Part shown: piece by piece, positions 1 to 10,161 of the stretch
How positions within the stretch are numbered: position 1 is the first letter of the stretch
Layout of the letters: every line of letters starts with the position of its first letter
Source: Protonemura montana
Taxonomy: Eukaryota; Arthropoda; Insecta; Plecoptera; Nemouridae
Direction of reading: 5' to 3'
NCBI GenBank assembly: GCA_947568835.1
Contig: OX387603.1
Span: forward strand, 19,864,651 to 19,928,650
Length of the DNA: 64,000 nucleotides
Notes under the pieces: generated by a model
Seen by the model: only the letters and a program-made list of their open reading frames with translations
Told to the model about the DNA's origin: nothing
Databases searched by the model: none
Made by a program: the position numbers and the translations under genes

Positions 1-117
1 CCCTTCTAGGCTAGGTTAGGTTCATCATCATCCACTCATTTACCGACGCCGTTAGATCAGTGCCGCAGGGTCAGTTGTCCAAACAGTGCGTCGTTAAACA
101 CCACAAATCAATCAAGG
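1..117 (+). mobile_element. SINE-like repeat, copy 1 (3' part)
   Basis: Plus orientation, truncated by the window edge. Contains the element's CATCATCATCCACTCATTTA segment, GTGCCGCAGGGTCAGTTGTC, CAGTGCGTCGTTAAACACCA and the CAATCAA tail. Copies at 771-885, 888-1318, 1335-1550, 49588-49680 and 59342-59575 run the other way. Confidence 0.7.
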
Positions 118-658
118 AAAGTGAAATTGCTTCGAGTTTATAGGTAAAGTCAGAGGACCAGCATTAATGTTAATCTTTCTTCTGAGCAAACGAGCCGGCA
201 ACACGTGGTAACGGTAGATGTCAACCAACGGCGCTCGCAGCCTTCCTTTTGAACAAACCCCTACAATTAAATAACTACGATTAAGATTATCGATATTTGT
301 GTATTAATTGTCGATGTTGGCATTTATTCAAGATTAATTAAGCGTAAACCAGACTAAAATGCGAGAAATCTGCGAAAAATAACGAAATTAAATTTATAAC
401 ACTAGAAACGACGGTGACTCCATCTAGAAGCATCCTCCACGCGAAGAGAGTTTGATATTTTAGCATTTTGACATCTTTTCAGTTAAGCTTTCATATAGGA
501 CTGTAAACTGCTAGCGTGAGGGCACTCGACGATGCATCGAACAGCGTACACATTGTGTCTAGTCGACACTGTGTGTGGAGCATCAAGCCAGATCACAAGC
601 AACTTTCCATTTTCCTTGACCTACAACGTGCAACAACTGATTTTGCACACTCACGAAA

Positions 659-717
659 ATGGCGGATGCGATAGATCCTAATTTCATTAACCATAGAACC
701 ATAGTTCAGCAGTGGCG
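659..717 (+). CDS. Candidate first coding exon of an unrecognised gene
   Basis: ATG in good context (cgaaaATGG) opens MADAIDPNFINHRTIVQQW then a split Arg codon, followed by GTATGT, a strong donor. Upstream 480-658 is less AT-rich and could be a leader. I found no continuation exon with matching phase. Joining it to the DAPIT exon at 8390 gives a stop after 17 codons, so it is not the DAPIT leader in a coding sense. Product not recognised. Confidence 0.35.
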
Positions 718-770
718 GTATGTACGTGGCAGTTTTTTTTGTTGTTTAATTAAAACTTCAATAAAAATTG

Positions 771-885
771 TTTGATTGATTATTTAGTGGGGTTTAACGA
801 CACATTGTTTTGAAAACTGACCCTGTGGCAATAAGCTACTGACGTCAGTTAATAAATAAATGATAATGAGGATGATTATGAATGT
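771..885 (-). mobile_element. SINE-like repeat, copy 2 (3' end only)
   Basis: Diverged 3' end of the family on the minus strand: the conserved GTTAAAC core next to an AATCAATCAA-type tail, then the gacGTCAgtt and gatgaTGAGGAtga segments. Lies directly next to copy 3. Confidence 0.6.
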
Positions 886-887
886 AT

Positions 888-1318
888 TATTATTATTTGT
901 GGTTTTTAACGACGCACTGTTTTGACAACTGGCCCTGCGGCACTGGTCTAATGGCGTCGGTGAATGAGTGGATGATGATGAGGATGATGATGAACCTAAC
1001 ATAGCCTAGAAAGGAGGAGGGGAAACCCGGTGCCGGCACGTAGCCTACTCCTGTCGAAGAGCACCAAGGGGACCACCGGCTTAACGTCCCTTCCGAAGGA
1101 CGGTACAACTCGAACAGCATGATTCCTCCACAAATCCATGCTGTCGAGAGGTTGATAAGCAAGGCGAATGAAGTTGCTGTACTAACTTTCATCCCTCCAA
1201 CCTCTCTCCCGAACAGAACTGGTCATGTGTATAATGGTCACCCATTCAATACCTGACTCAGCGCAGTGTTGCTTAACTTCGGTGATCTAACGAGAACCGG
1301 TGTTTCCAACACGCCAAA
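888..1318 (-). mobile_element. SINE-like repeat, copy 3, near full length with 5S rRNA-derived head
   Basis: Read on the minus strand, the head at 1318-1236 resembles 5S rRNA: ACACCGGTTCTCGTTAGATC, ACCGAAGTTAAGCAACACTG, then GTCAGGTATTGAATGGGTGA, CC. These cover the internal A box and intermediate element of the 5S promoter. A body of about 240 nt follows, then the tail CAGTGCGTCGTTAAAAACCA and (AAT)n. About 430 bp in all. Features of a SINE3-type element transcribed by RNA polymerase III. Confidence 0.75.
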
Positions 1319-1334
1319 CCGTTCGGTCATTATG

Positions 1335-1550
1335 AATGTAACCTAGCCTGTCAGTGAGGTGTGGAAACCCGGTGCCGACACGTAGCCTACTCCTGTCGAA
1401 GAGCACCAAGGAGACCACCGGCTTAACGTGAACAACGCGAACAACAGGATTCCTCCACAAATCAATGCTATCGAGAGATTGCTATACTAACTTTTATCCC
1501 TCTAACATCCCTCCCGAACATAACTGACCATGTGTTTAATGGTCACCAGT
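1335..1550 (-). mobile_element. SINE-like repeat, copy 4 (body)
   Basis: Shares GGAAACCCGGTGCCGACACG, TAGCCTACTCCTGTCGAAGA, GCACCAAGGAGACCACCGGC and CAGGATTCCTCCACAAATC with copy 3. It stops at the GGTGACC end of the 5S-like head and lacks the 3' tail. Confidence 0.7.
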
Positions 1551-4500
1551 AAAAATTCGTTGGAAATTTTTCCTGTAAAATAGCACTATTTCTAAGATTC
1601 TCGTTTAAAACTGTAACTCACAGCGTTGACGGCTTTTACTTCATTACTCCATTGTTAATTAGATAGGAAAGGGTTTTTCCATCCTAGACGTGATAAATCC
1701 AGAGTCTTCCACAACTACCACGTGTGTCACCACTACACCAAAGCAACCACGTAAAGATCGAGCACGACAGACGAGCCTCATGGCAAAACTAGTGTGCAAC
1801 CCAGCAAAGTTTACAAGATAATAAACGACGTTTATATGCAAGGGTGCAAGGTGTTTCGTTAGGTACGTTTCAGTATCGCACATTCTCTCTGCACTGGGAA
1901 GGTTATGCGCGAACGAGAATTTTGAGAGCACATCTCCGACTCAAAGATAGTGCTATTTGCTATGCTGCGATAGGCGGAGAGGGGGAGGGCGGAGAAGAAG
2001 GCGAACCTTCTTTGGTTCATTGAAGGTGTTGTCTGCATGAATCGAAAGAACAACCTCGAGGTCACATCAAGAATTACATTAGTTTGAAACACGTGCGAAC
2101 ACCGTGTACTTGAATGCGTACGCACAGGAGAAATTTTGGTACACCAGAAGTGTATCACATGTGTGCTTTGACTCATTCAAAAAGACAATAAGACCTCGAG
2201 AGTTTGCTTTGATTTTTCTCTAAAATTTGTGATTTATTGTGTGTTATTACTGCAAATTAGGTGCATGATGGCTCTAAATTTGTGGAATGATACTTTTATT
2301 TCAGCAAATTTTGTTGCATTGTCAACATTGATCAATTTGGTTGTACCATCATCTCATATCTCATATCACTCACCCTTCATAACCAAGTTCTTCCACACAA
2401 ATATCGCTGCCAGCATAGTACAACAAAGTGTTTGAAAATCCAATGGCAAATATTGCTATAAATAGCACTCTAAGGAAATAGAAGACCAAACGCGTAACTG
2501 TGGAGCTGCACGCACAATTTTTTTTTTAGTGCAGCGATTCGATTTCACACATCGTATGAGAGAGTACGATAGATCCATCGAAGTAGATTCGAATGCGCCC
2601 GATTGGAAGAGATGAAAATAATGGAGGTCTGCTCACAGACAATGAAGATACAGTCTTGTGATCATCATTGCCTACGGATCCTTTTTAATGAAAGCGACAG
2701 TACGCAAAGGTACAACAATGGAATCCCCCTTCCCTCGTTGTTGGTAGCATCTGGTACCGGACAGTCATGATGTTATAGATAAAGAAGTTGCCGTTATGGG
2801 TAATGGAACCTACTAGCATAGTGAGCTAGCTGAGAAGTATGGCGAATTGTCTTTTATGTCCCGCTCTGGCTAACCTAAATTTCACTATTCGTAGAAGAGG
2901 TCTCAAGTACATCTACTTTTGACTAACATAACTTTGGCCTTGTTTGGGTATCGGCACCAGTTATTACCATCTATAACTAGAGATTGATTAATTGTGCATT
3001 TTATCATCGTAAGACATGGCCAAACATATCAATTCGCATCAACTCAATTAACTACAATTTATTTACTTTGAGAGTATGTTAATTCGGGTTTTAAATGACG
3101 TTTTGAAAATTTAATGCAGTATTGAGAAAATAAGCTGGTCTTGCCAGTTTCTTCTAGAAATTGCTAAGGTATGCTGTTGGGTTTCGCTTGCGTTAGCTAA
3201 TATATTTACGACCTTTACCTTAATTTTAGGTACTGATGGTCTCCAGCCATTTAAAAGTCGAAATAAATCACCTGTAAGTATTGTGAACCGGCAATTAGAA
3301 AGTTTTGAAAAGAACAGGTACCTATTGTTCATATTCCGTTACATTTCTGGTATTTTCGTGAGCGCTTTGTGACAAAAATGTACAAATGGCAATGACGATT
3401 CCCAACCAAAGCATTACTCTGCCAAATATTTTGTCAGAGTTATTTTAGACTAGAAAAAATTATTACACCCAAAGTCAAGGTATACTCAAGGTACAATTTC
3501 CAATTAATCATACTAGGATTTAAAATAGAAACAAATCCTATCTGTAGAGGCGTACCCTAACCATATCCAAGTGAAGTCCTAATCGCTATCCGTCAAAGCG
3601 TAGGCTTTTGAACCGTATAAGCCTATCACAAGCTGTACTCTAGCGTAATTTCTCCACCTTTTAGTGATGATCGCTTTCATTTCCGTTTCCGGTCCAATAA
3701 ACAATTATTAGATAGACATACTGAAAACGATATTTCGATGACGTCATTCGAGCAGACAGACGTTTAGCTAAGATGCATTGTTGTTGTTGATAACAGAGCA
3801 ATGACCTCGCGAATGAGATAAATTACAAGAACACATGCGTGATTAATAAGAGGAAACAATATTAGCAGTGTTGCAATTTTAAAAAGCGATAACAAAAAAA
3901 AAACGAAATCGAATTCATGAATCGAGGACTTACATTTTCGAGCTGTCAGTTGAATCAAATTATCGATGAAATCCCAGTTCTAGCACGTGCTAAGCAATTG
4001 TTTAATATTTTGACGTTTCGCTATGTCCGTTCATAACACATAACATACGCAAGTTTTGTTTGCAGTTAATGAACGATATTCAGGGAATAAATCGGCGGAC
4101 GATCTGTACTTTTTTCCCCGGGAATCTAGTCACTTTCATTTGAACACACTTTCTACGGTGTACAGTTCAAAATCTTGCTTCTTTTCCAGCGGTCGAGTCA
4201 CAGTTTCTTCGAGACGTCTTGCAAAAATTAGCACATAAATCAGTAAATCAAGCTCATCTAATCATTCGTTCACGCTCGATTTCGATTCAACGTGTACACT
4301 CGATGATACGTAAGCTTGTATCTCATAACACCCATTAAATCACACCAAATTAAAAAAATATGTAACCTCGCAAAAAGTCACATTTGACAAATATATCGCT
4401 AAAATGTTCACACCACGTATATTTATAAACCAGCCAAAAACGAAATCATCCACCAACACAAACGCACAGCATCAAATCACGGTTTATTTATAACAAACAC

Positions 4501-6976
4501 TAAATATTCCCTGAAATCAATAAGTCAAACTAATAAATTAGTAAAACCGCCACTTAGAAAAGATATGTCCTTGATCACGTATGTATGAATGCGTAATGGT
4601 AATAGAGGAACAACCAGCCATGTGCTGACTGCCGACGATTTTCGTATATTTGAAACGTTGAGAAGTCGTTGACCTCTCGGGCTCCCATGCACACTACTAG
4701 CTTGGTCTCGCAGTCTCCCGCTCGGCGGCGCTCCCGTGTCTTCCCCTTGGGGGGAGGGAGCAGGCTGGCTCGACAGGGAGAGGGGGAAATCCAAGGGGAG
4801 GACACGCCGATTACTACAATAACCAACCCTTCATCCCCTCCATACCGAATAAAAAGTGCCGAAATTGATGGAATTCACACGGAAATACAGCCCATTCAAT
4901 GGCTAAAATCGGTGTGCAAAATGGAGTTTTTTCGATTTTTGCAAATTTTTTTTTCATAAATTGACGTTATTTGTAAAGGAAATAAATATATTAATCAACC
5001 GAAATAATAATTAGGGACAACACGGCCGTTACAACCGGTCAAATTGTGTACAGTTATCCAAATTTCCGCAGCACCTGCACCCTCTACCCTACACTCATCA
5101 TCTGTACTAGCACATGTCCCAATGATTAATGACGTAGTGCACTTTGGAAGCGGTGCACCGGTGCACTGTGCATGCACCAAATCGGCGCTAGATTTCAAAC
5201 CTGTGACTAGTGCCATGCGTTCCTCGATGCATCAGTTTAAGGGAGGGGGTTCGAAGGGGGAGCTCGCTCGCTCGCAGTGCGCAAGCTAGGAAATAACAAC
5301 GGGATCATCGCCCCACCACCTGCCAAAACGCAACGTAATCATCAGATAGGTAATCACCGCTGCTTTCATGACATATCTTCTTTGCCAGACAAATATTAAA
5401 GCGACTTTTATAATTTTTAATTACTCGCAACATAGAAACACTTATTTATTTTTTATAGATAAGGGTAAGTGGTACATTTAACACATTTTAAAAATATTTG
5501 ATTGTGATTTTAAATATATCTTTCCTGCTGAATCCGAATTGGTATCGTCAATCTTTTGGGGCCGTCAAAATGATGACCTATCACGCATCATCCATTGTTA
5601 TTTTTCCATCTATTTGAAGAAGAGAGAAAGAAGACATGACTTTAGTCGACGAGTTCTTTTAAACAGGGGTCATGACCTCACATAATTGGGTAGCCAATCA
5701 AAATTTTCGGAAATATCAATATACAAATTGAATCGGACAGTGTTTCGATAATCATGAAACGATAAAAAAAAGTACTGTATGAAAATTCGAGTCGTTCACG
5801 TGGATTTAGTATCTGGCGGAAGCAGTTTGTCAGGTGCGTTAGATACTGAACACGAAACTAATAAGAGAGCTTTGTTCGAAACGACGATGATAAAAGAACA
5901 GTATTATTAATAATGAAGCAGGAACTTGACTGTGAAAGGTGTGCGGAAGGTATAATCCTATCACCTAGTTTTCAGAGATACGACATTGTCAGCTCTGTGT
6001 AAACCTGAACCTTAGAGCCTGAACTTCTACGCATGTGTGTGATTCACGCTTATCTTTCTAAAGCCAAGAAAGACATAAGAGCCAAATTATTATGGTAAGG
6101 TTTAGCAGCTGGTAAGTTTGTTGAACTCATAGTTTTTCGCAAACATGTATCCATCAGGTCAAACCCTTTTTTTGTGAAGTCTAAGTTCTATTTAGTTTTT
6201 GTGTTCTTTTAGGGAGTCTTTTCACGCAGATCTGACATCTTAATGTTAATGTGGGTGCTCAATGTTTTGTCAGAAATCTCTGAGATCTCTGATCGAGATC
6301 GCGCTGCAACCCAAATTGTACTGCACGAATGCTTGAATTACAGTCTGCAGTATAAGGGATGATTTTACTTAACCATTTTTTATTGCATGTATATAGCTTA
6401 AAAAATGTATTCAAAAATCAAAAATCCAAATGTACACCAAGATTTAGCTACTCTACGGTTCGCTGACTGACAAAAAGGTCTCTAATGTGACGATAAAAAT
6501 TAAAAATTAAATCCTGTTTGCACTTGATATCTGCAATAAGTAATATAAATTGGTATCATTTGCAAATTTCACTGATTCAGAGTATTGCTGATTTTTAGTA
6601 CCCTTCTCAGTGTGAACATTTTATCTTATTTAACTGGCCGTGTAAACTTTTAGGCCATGGTTCAAGACCAGACAATTATCAACAGAGATTTATAACAATA
6701 CCTGTCATTGTTCGTATTGAATCTATGAAACTCACATGACACCTACCTAATCTGAATCAGAATATGGCCTAAAGATTGCTTGCGATTTTTTGGCTCATAA
6801 TGTTTGAGATTTAAAAAAAATGTGACCGATGAATGTATGTTGCCAAATTGTTAGCTTACATGACTGGGGAGATATCGAAATGATCGCCTGAGTTGAACAA
6901 TCGATAGTTAGTTAGAATTAAAACTGGGCTGGTCAAGATTCAAGCTCTTAATTTCTCTACCATAGTTATTCAAGCT
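1551..6976. other. Intergenic, no gene recognised
   Basis: AT-rich single-copy-looking DNA. A less AT-rich part at 4660-5330 includes a perfect 14-bp palindrome GTGCACCGGTGCAC (5153-5166). Short frames here show no family resemblance. Confidence 0.5.
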
Positions 6977-7552
6977 CTATCCTGATTCCCGATATATCTT
7001 TCCGTCATTCCAGAGAATATCGAGATTGTGTTGTCTCTGTATCCTCCTTTGCTCCCAAACCCAAAAAGTAAATGGGAAATAAACAAAGAACTTTACAACG
7101 TTCGCAAATATCAAACCAAACTGAAGCACATTGTAGAAAATGAAGTAGTTCAAAATTTTGTCGTACGCAAAGTAAATCCAGGAACAGGTGATTGCAGCTT
7201 TTTGATTGATAGTGCTATTTTCTAGTCGATTCCCACGGTTTGCTAGTTGGTGAACCTCGTCAGAACCTTGATTAATACAATTCGTACACGTCTCCACAAT
7301 TTTAGTGATAACTGGCAGTTGGCACTCGGCAGCACAATCATAGTCATGCGATTGCGAATGAATTTGCAATATTGACAGCACATCCCATAGGTACTGATAT
7401 AATTTTTGAATGTGTTTAATGCTATGATAGAAATTGTCTTTCAGATTCATATTTTCACGAATCTTTCTTGGTTCAAGTTGATATTTGATAAAAATAAAAT
7501 CGAAGCAAAAACGCTTAGGCCCAAAAGATACATCTGAAAAATAATTATTCAT
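6977..7552 (-). CDS. Unrecognised 191-codon open frame
   Basis: Longest uninterrupted frame in the window outside the GC-rich cac exon. Starts MNNYFSDVSFGPKRFCFDFI and has a cysteine-containing middle (CAAECQ, ETCTNCINQ) and a hydrophobic Tyr/Phe-rich part near the C-terminus that could be a membrane segment. A shorter plus-strand frame overlaps its 3' half (7022-7225) with acceptor- and donor-like ends. Such length is unusual in AT-rich DNA. It could be a lineage-specific gene, a relic of a mobile element, or chance. Confidence 0.3.
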   Translation of the reverse strand: MNNYFSDVSFGPKRFCFDFIFIKYQLEPRKIRENMNLKDNFYHSIKHIQKLYQYLWDVLSILQIHSQSHDYDCAAECQLPVITKIVETCTNCINQGSDEVHQLANRGNRLENSTINQKAAITCSWIYFAYDKILNYFIFYNVLQFGLIFANVVKFFVYFPFTFWVWEQRRIQRQHNLDILWNDGKIYRESG

Positions 7553-8389
7553 CTTTTAGTTTTCATTTATGCGATTGGAGAAGTACAACTAGAATGGTTA
7601 GAATCTGTGAACCAGTTGAAATAGAACACGCGACCCTTTGTGGGAATGAAATAACGTTTCCGAACGGTATTCGAACCACTTTTCTTTATTGCCATGACAG
7701 GAGGTCTTTTAATTTATGGGGTCATCAACCCTTGTATTATGATTTTGCCAAACGTGCACCTGTATTATTCCGAGGGCGGCAGATGGCCAATGCAGATGCT
7801 AGGGTTTAATCGAAATCCGTTGTGAATAATCTAATAGCTTTGCTACCTCGTTCTTTATTCTTTTTATCCGTTTAAAATATTTTATTTTATTTTGAAATGC
7901 CGGTGGAGCACGTGCGTATTTGTTCTTGACTCGAAGGCGTTTCATGCCATCTGTTGGAAGTTCTGCGAAACAAGAACGTCGAAACCCCCTCTGCCCCACC
8001 CGAAATTATTTCGTGAAAAGGCTATTCCTTTCGTGTAGTCTGCCAGTGAATTTTCTTCAAATACTAAGGTAAATGAAGTAAAAACAAAACATCTTATGGT
8101 GTATACCGTCAAGATTTGATTTGAGTTACCCGTGTGGTTCAGAAATACAGCTTCCACATTTATAACTTAGCCAATGTAACAAAATAAAATCTATTCTAAC
8201 CTTTTGCCATTTTATTCCTATCTTGAATAAACCCAAGTTATTGACAAAAAAGTGATGATGTTAAGTAACAATTACCAAGTAATGTTTCACCAATCTTAAT
8301 TGATATGGTGATGTGTCAGCATCTGCTAGTTATTACCACGTCACTTACACATTGATGGCTGGAACAATTGGCAAAATTGATTTTTTTAG
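7553..8389. other. Region upstream of the DAPIT coding exon
   Basis: Must contain or precede the untranslated leader of DAPIT, which I could not place. A 71-codon plus-strand frame at 7594-7809 has no recognisable family. Confidence 0.4.
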
Positions 8390-8476
8390 ATGGCAGGAGA
8401 TGCACATGTCGATGAGTCGCAGCTTAAGGGATTGTCCAAGATATTCAACGGGACGACAATAAAGGGCCGTGCCAAT
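8390..8476 (+). CDS. ATP5MK: ATP synthase membrane subunit DAPIT/USMG5, coding exon 1
   Basis: Encodes MAGDAHVDESQLKGLSKIFN then GTTIKGRAN. The exon starts exactly at the ATG, right behind a TTTTTTTAG acceptor, so an untranslated leader exon must lie upstream. Ends GCCAAT|GTAGGT. The MAG...L-GL-K-FN--T--GR-N pattern matches DAPIT, a small subunit of mitochondrial F1Fo ATP synthase that sits in the inner membrane and helps form dimers. Full product 53 residues; family usually about 55-60. Confidence 0.9.
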
Positions 8477-8562
8477 GTAGGTTTTTAACAGATGTCTCAA
8501 TGTGTTTTATTCTACTTGAAATTAGATGTCATAATCCTGCAACATTTACTTGGAATTTACAG

Positions 8563-8637
8563 GTAGCCAAGGCAACATACGCTAGCGTCGGTTTACTTAT
8601 AGCTTACTTCACGCTGAAGCCCAAGAGCAAGAAGTGA
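8563..8637 (+). CDS. ATP5MK: ATP synthase membrane subunit DAPIT/USMG5, coding exon 2
   Basis: Acceptor TGGAATTTACAG after an 86-nt intron. Encodes VAKATYASVGLLIAYFTLKP then KSKK and stop TGA at 8635-8637. ATYASVGLLIAYFTL is the single membrane helix of the family, followed by a basic tail. A poly(A) signal AATAAA follows at 8709-8714. The gene is on the opposite strand from cac, about 4.9 kb beyond its 3' end. Confidence 0.9.
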   Translation, partial: VAKATYASVGLLIAYFTLKPKSKK

Positions 8638-8708
8638 ACTATGTAAATACCACTATGTTATTGTTGTTTAATTAAAACACATTAGGTACGGAGCCGTTGA
8701 TATATGTG

Positions 8709-8714
8709 AATAAA
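8709..8714 (+). terminator. poly(A) signal AATAAA of the DAPIT gene
   Basis: AATAAA 72 nt after the DAPIT stop codon, in an AT-rich stretch. Confidence 0.6.
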
Positions 8715-9664
8715 GTAATAATAGTATAGTACCTACTGCCATTTCATTGTGTAACAATTCCTTCACGTTATCAGGAACACCCCACGAATCGGACATTTTT
8801 TAGTTACTTGTAAATGTAATAACTATGCACTATTTTTTGGGGTGATTGTGTAATCGTATCGAATTAACGTTATTGATGGCACCGCCTATCGGAAACCGTT
8901 TGCAGACTGTAGATTGCAACAAGATGTCAGGAAACAACTTGTTTTTGTCAATTGAAAATAGCGTTTTCTTAGAAGTTCAGATATTTTGGTTGAAGAATAT
9001 GTGTGGGATGAATGCTCTTAATTATGAAAGAAAATCTTGAAAGCATTGCCAAGCTATATTTAGAGGCATTTTTTTACTTTAATTGTATAGCTCAAAAGGC
9101 ATGTGTGGATCAAATTATTGCATTTCCCCCACTTGTGTTGTTTGGTTCATTTTATTTGGACTGCTTTTGGTCATGGGCCCATACAGGTTTTATGTGAGTA
9201 TCTTTCATTTCTGCTGAGGGGTCCATTGCTATAGGAAAACAAACTGCGTAGTAAGGAACACAGTACAGTTTATTTTATAGCTTGATATTGCTAAAAACTA
9301 TCAATTAATTACCTTGGCAAGAATCTCAACGGCGGAAAATATTTTAAAGCAAACTCGTAAGACGACAGTAGCGCCCGCCCTTCGGTAGCGCTGTCAACGG
9401 CGAGATGGGGCGACGTTCACTTGCTGCTACGCGCCGAATTTGATTCCGGGAGCTGCTCACGAGCAGTAGCTATGGCAGTAGGTTAGAGTCATGGGTTAGA
9501 GTAGAGGTTAGGTGTTTGTGGGTTGTGTTCGCAGAGGTCGATCGGCGAAAATAAAAGTTTTATATATGAGTATAAAAGTATCTTTCATTGAATTCCTGTG
9601 TAATGAACGAAATCTTAATTGAAGTGAAAATGCTTTGAACTCTATCTTTGAAGTGAATATCCCG

Positions 9665-9714
9665 ATGTTGAAAAATATGGACCCTGCGGCATATGAGATG
9701 GAAATAATATCAAG
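9665..9714 (+). CDS. Candidate coding exon 1 of a small unrecognised gene
   Basis: ATG opens MLKNMDPAAYEMEIIS and ends AG|GTAAGA, a strong donor. A GC-rich patch at 9360-9545 lies upstream and could be its promoter. Phase 2 joins in frame to 10026-10161. Not recognised. Confidence 0.3.
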
Positions 9715-10025
9715 GTAAGATGCATTTTACTTTTTGGGTAGATAATTTCATAAAAATCGTGATTTGAGTGATGATTGTACAGTAAATGTCAGTTCTCATT
9801 TTTGTACATTTTTGGGATTTTCATCGCGAAGTCGATTGTGTGAAGATGACTGATCAAGTGCCTTGTATAATTGATGGCACATCCCAATTGAAAAGAGTTT
9901 TTACACATTTGCTCTTCAGCGCACTACCAATTAGAAATGAACCTCAATTAAGAAAGCTCAATTGAGCTTATATAAGTACTTCAAACAAGTCTGACGAGTA
10001 AAACAAGTCTATGGCACAGCCACAG

Positions 10026-10161
10026 TATTCTACAAACCTACTTTGAAAATTCTGAATATTCTTCTACCGAGGACATTACTAGTCTCATTATGAGGTCCTG
10101 TGGCACTTTTATGGGAAAATTGGGCCACCCACCGTCGTCCCATGCTGTGGCCCATGGATAA
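10026..10161 (+). CDS. Candidate coding exon 2 of the small unrecognised gene
   Basis: Acceptor CACAGCCACAG, with a poor pyrimidine tract. Continues the frame from 9714 with ILQTYFENSEYSSTEDITSL, IMRSCGTFMGKLGHPPSSHA, VAHG and stop TAA, giving a 61-residue product. No family recognised; the joining is inferred only from phase and open frame. Confidence 0.22.

Noticed and set aside
784..1192. Serine-rich and other frames at 784-1002 and 893-1192.
   Set aside because: They run through the SINE copies; the serine run comes from the ATC-rich part of the repeat.
7594..7809. 71-codon plus-strand frame (MVRICEPVEIEHATLCGNEI...).
   Set aside because: Looks like translation of repetitive DNA; no family, splice sites or neighbours support it.
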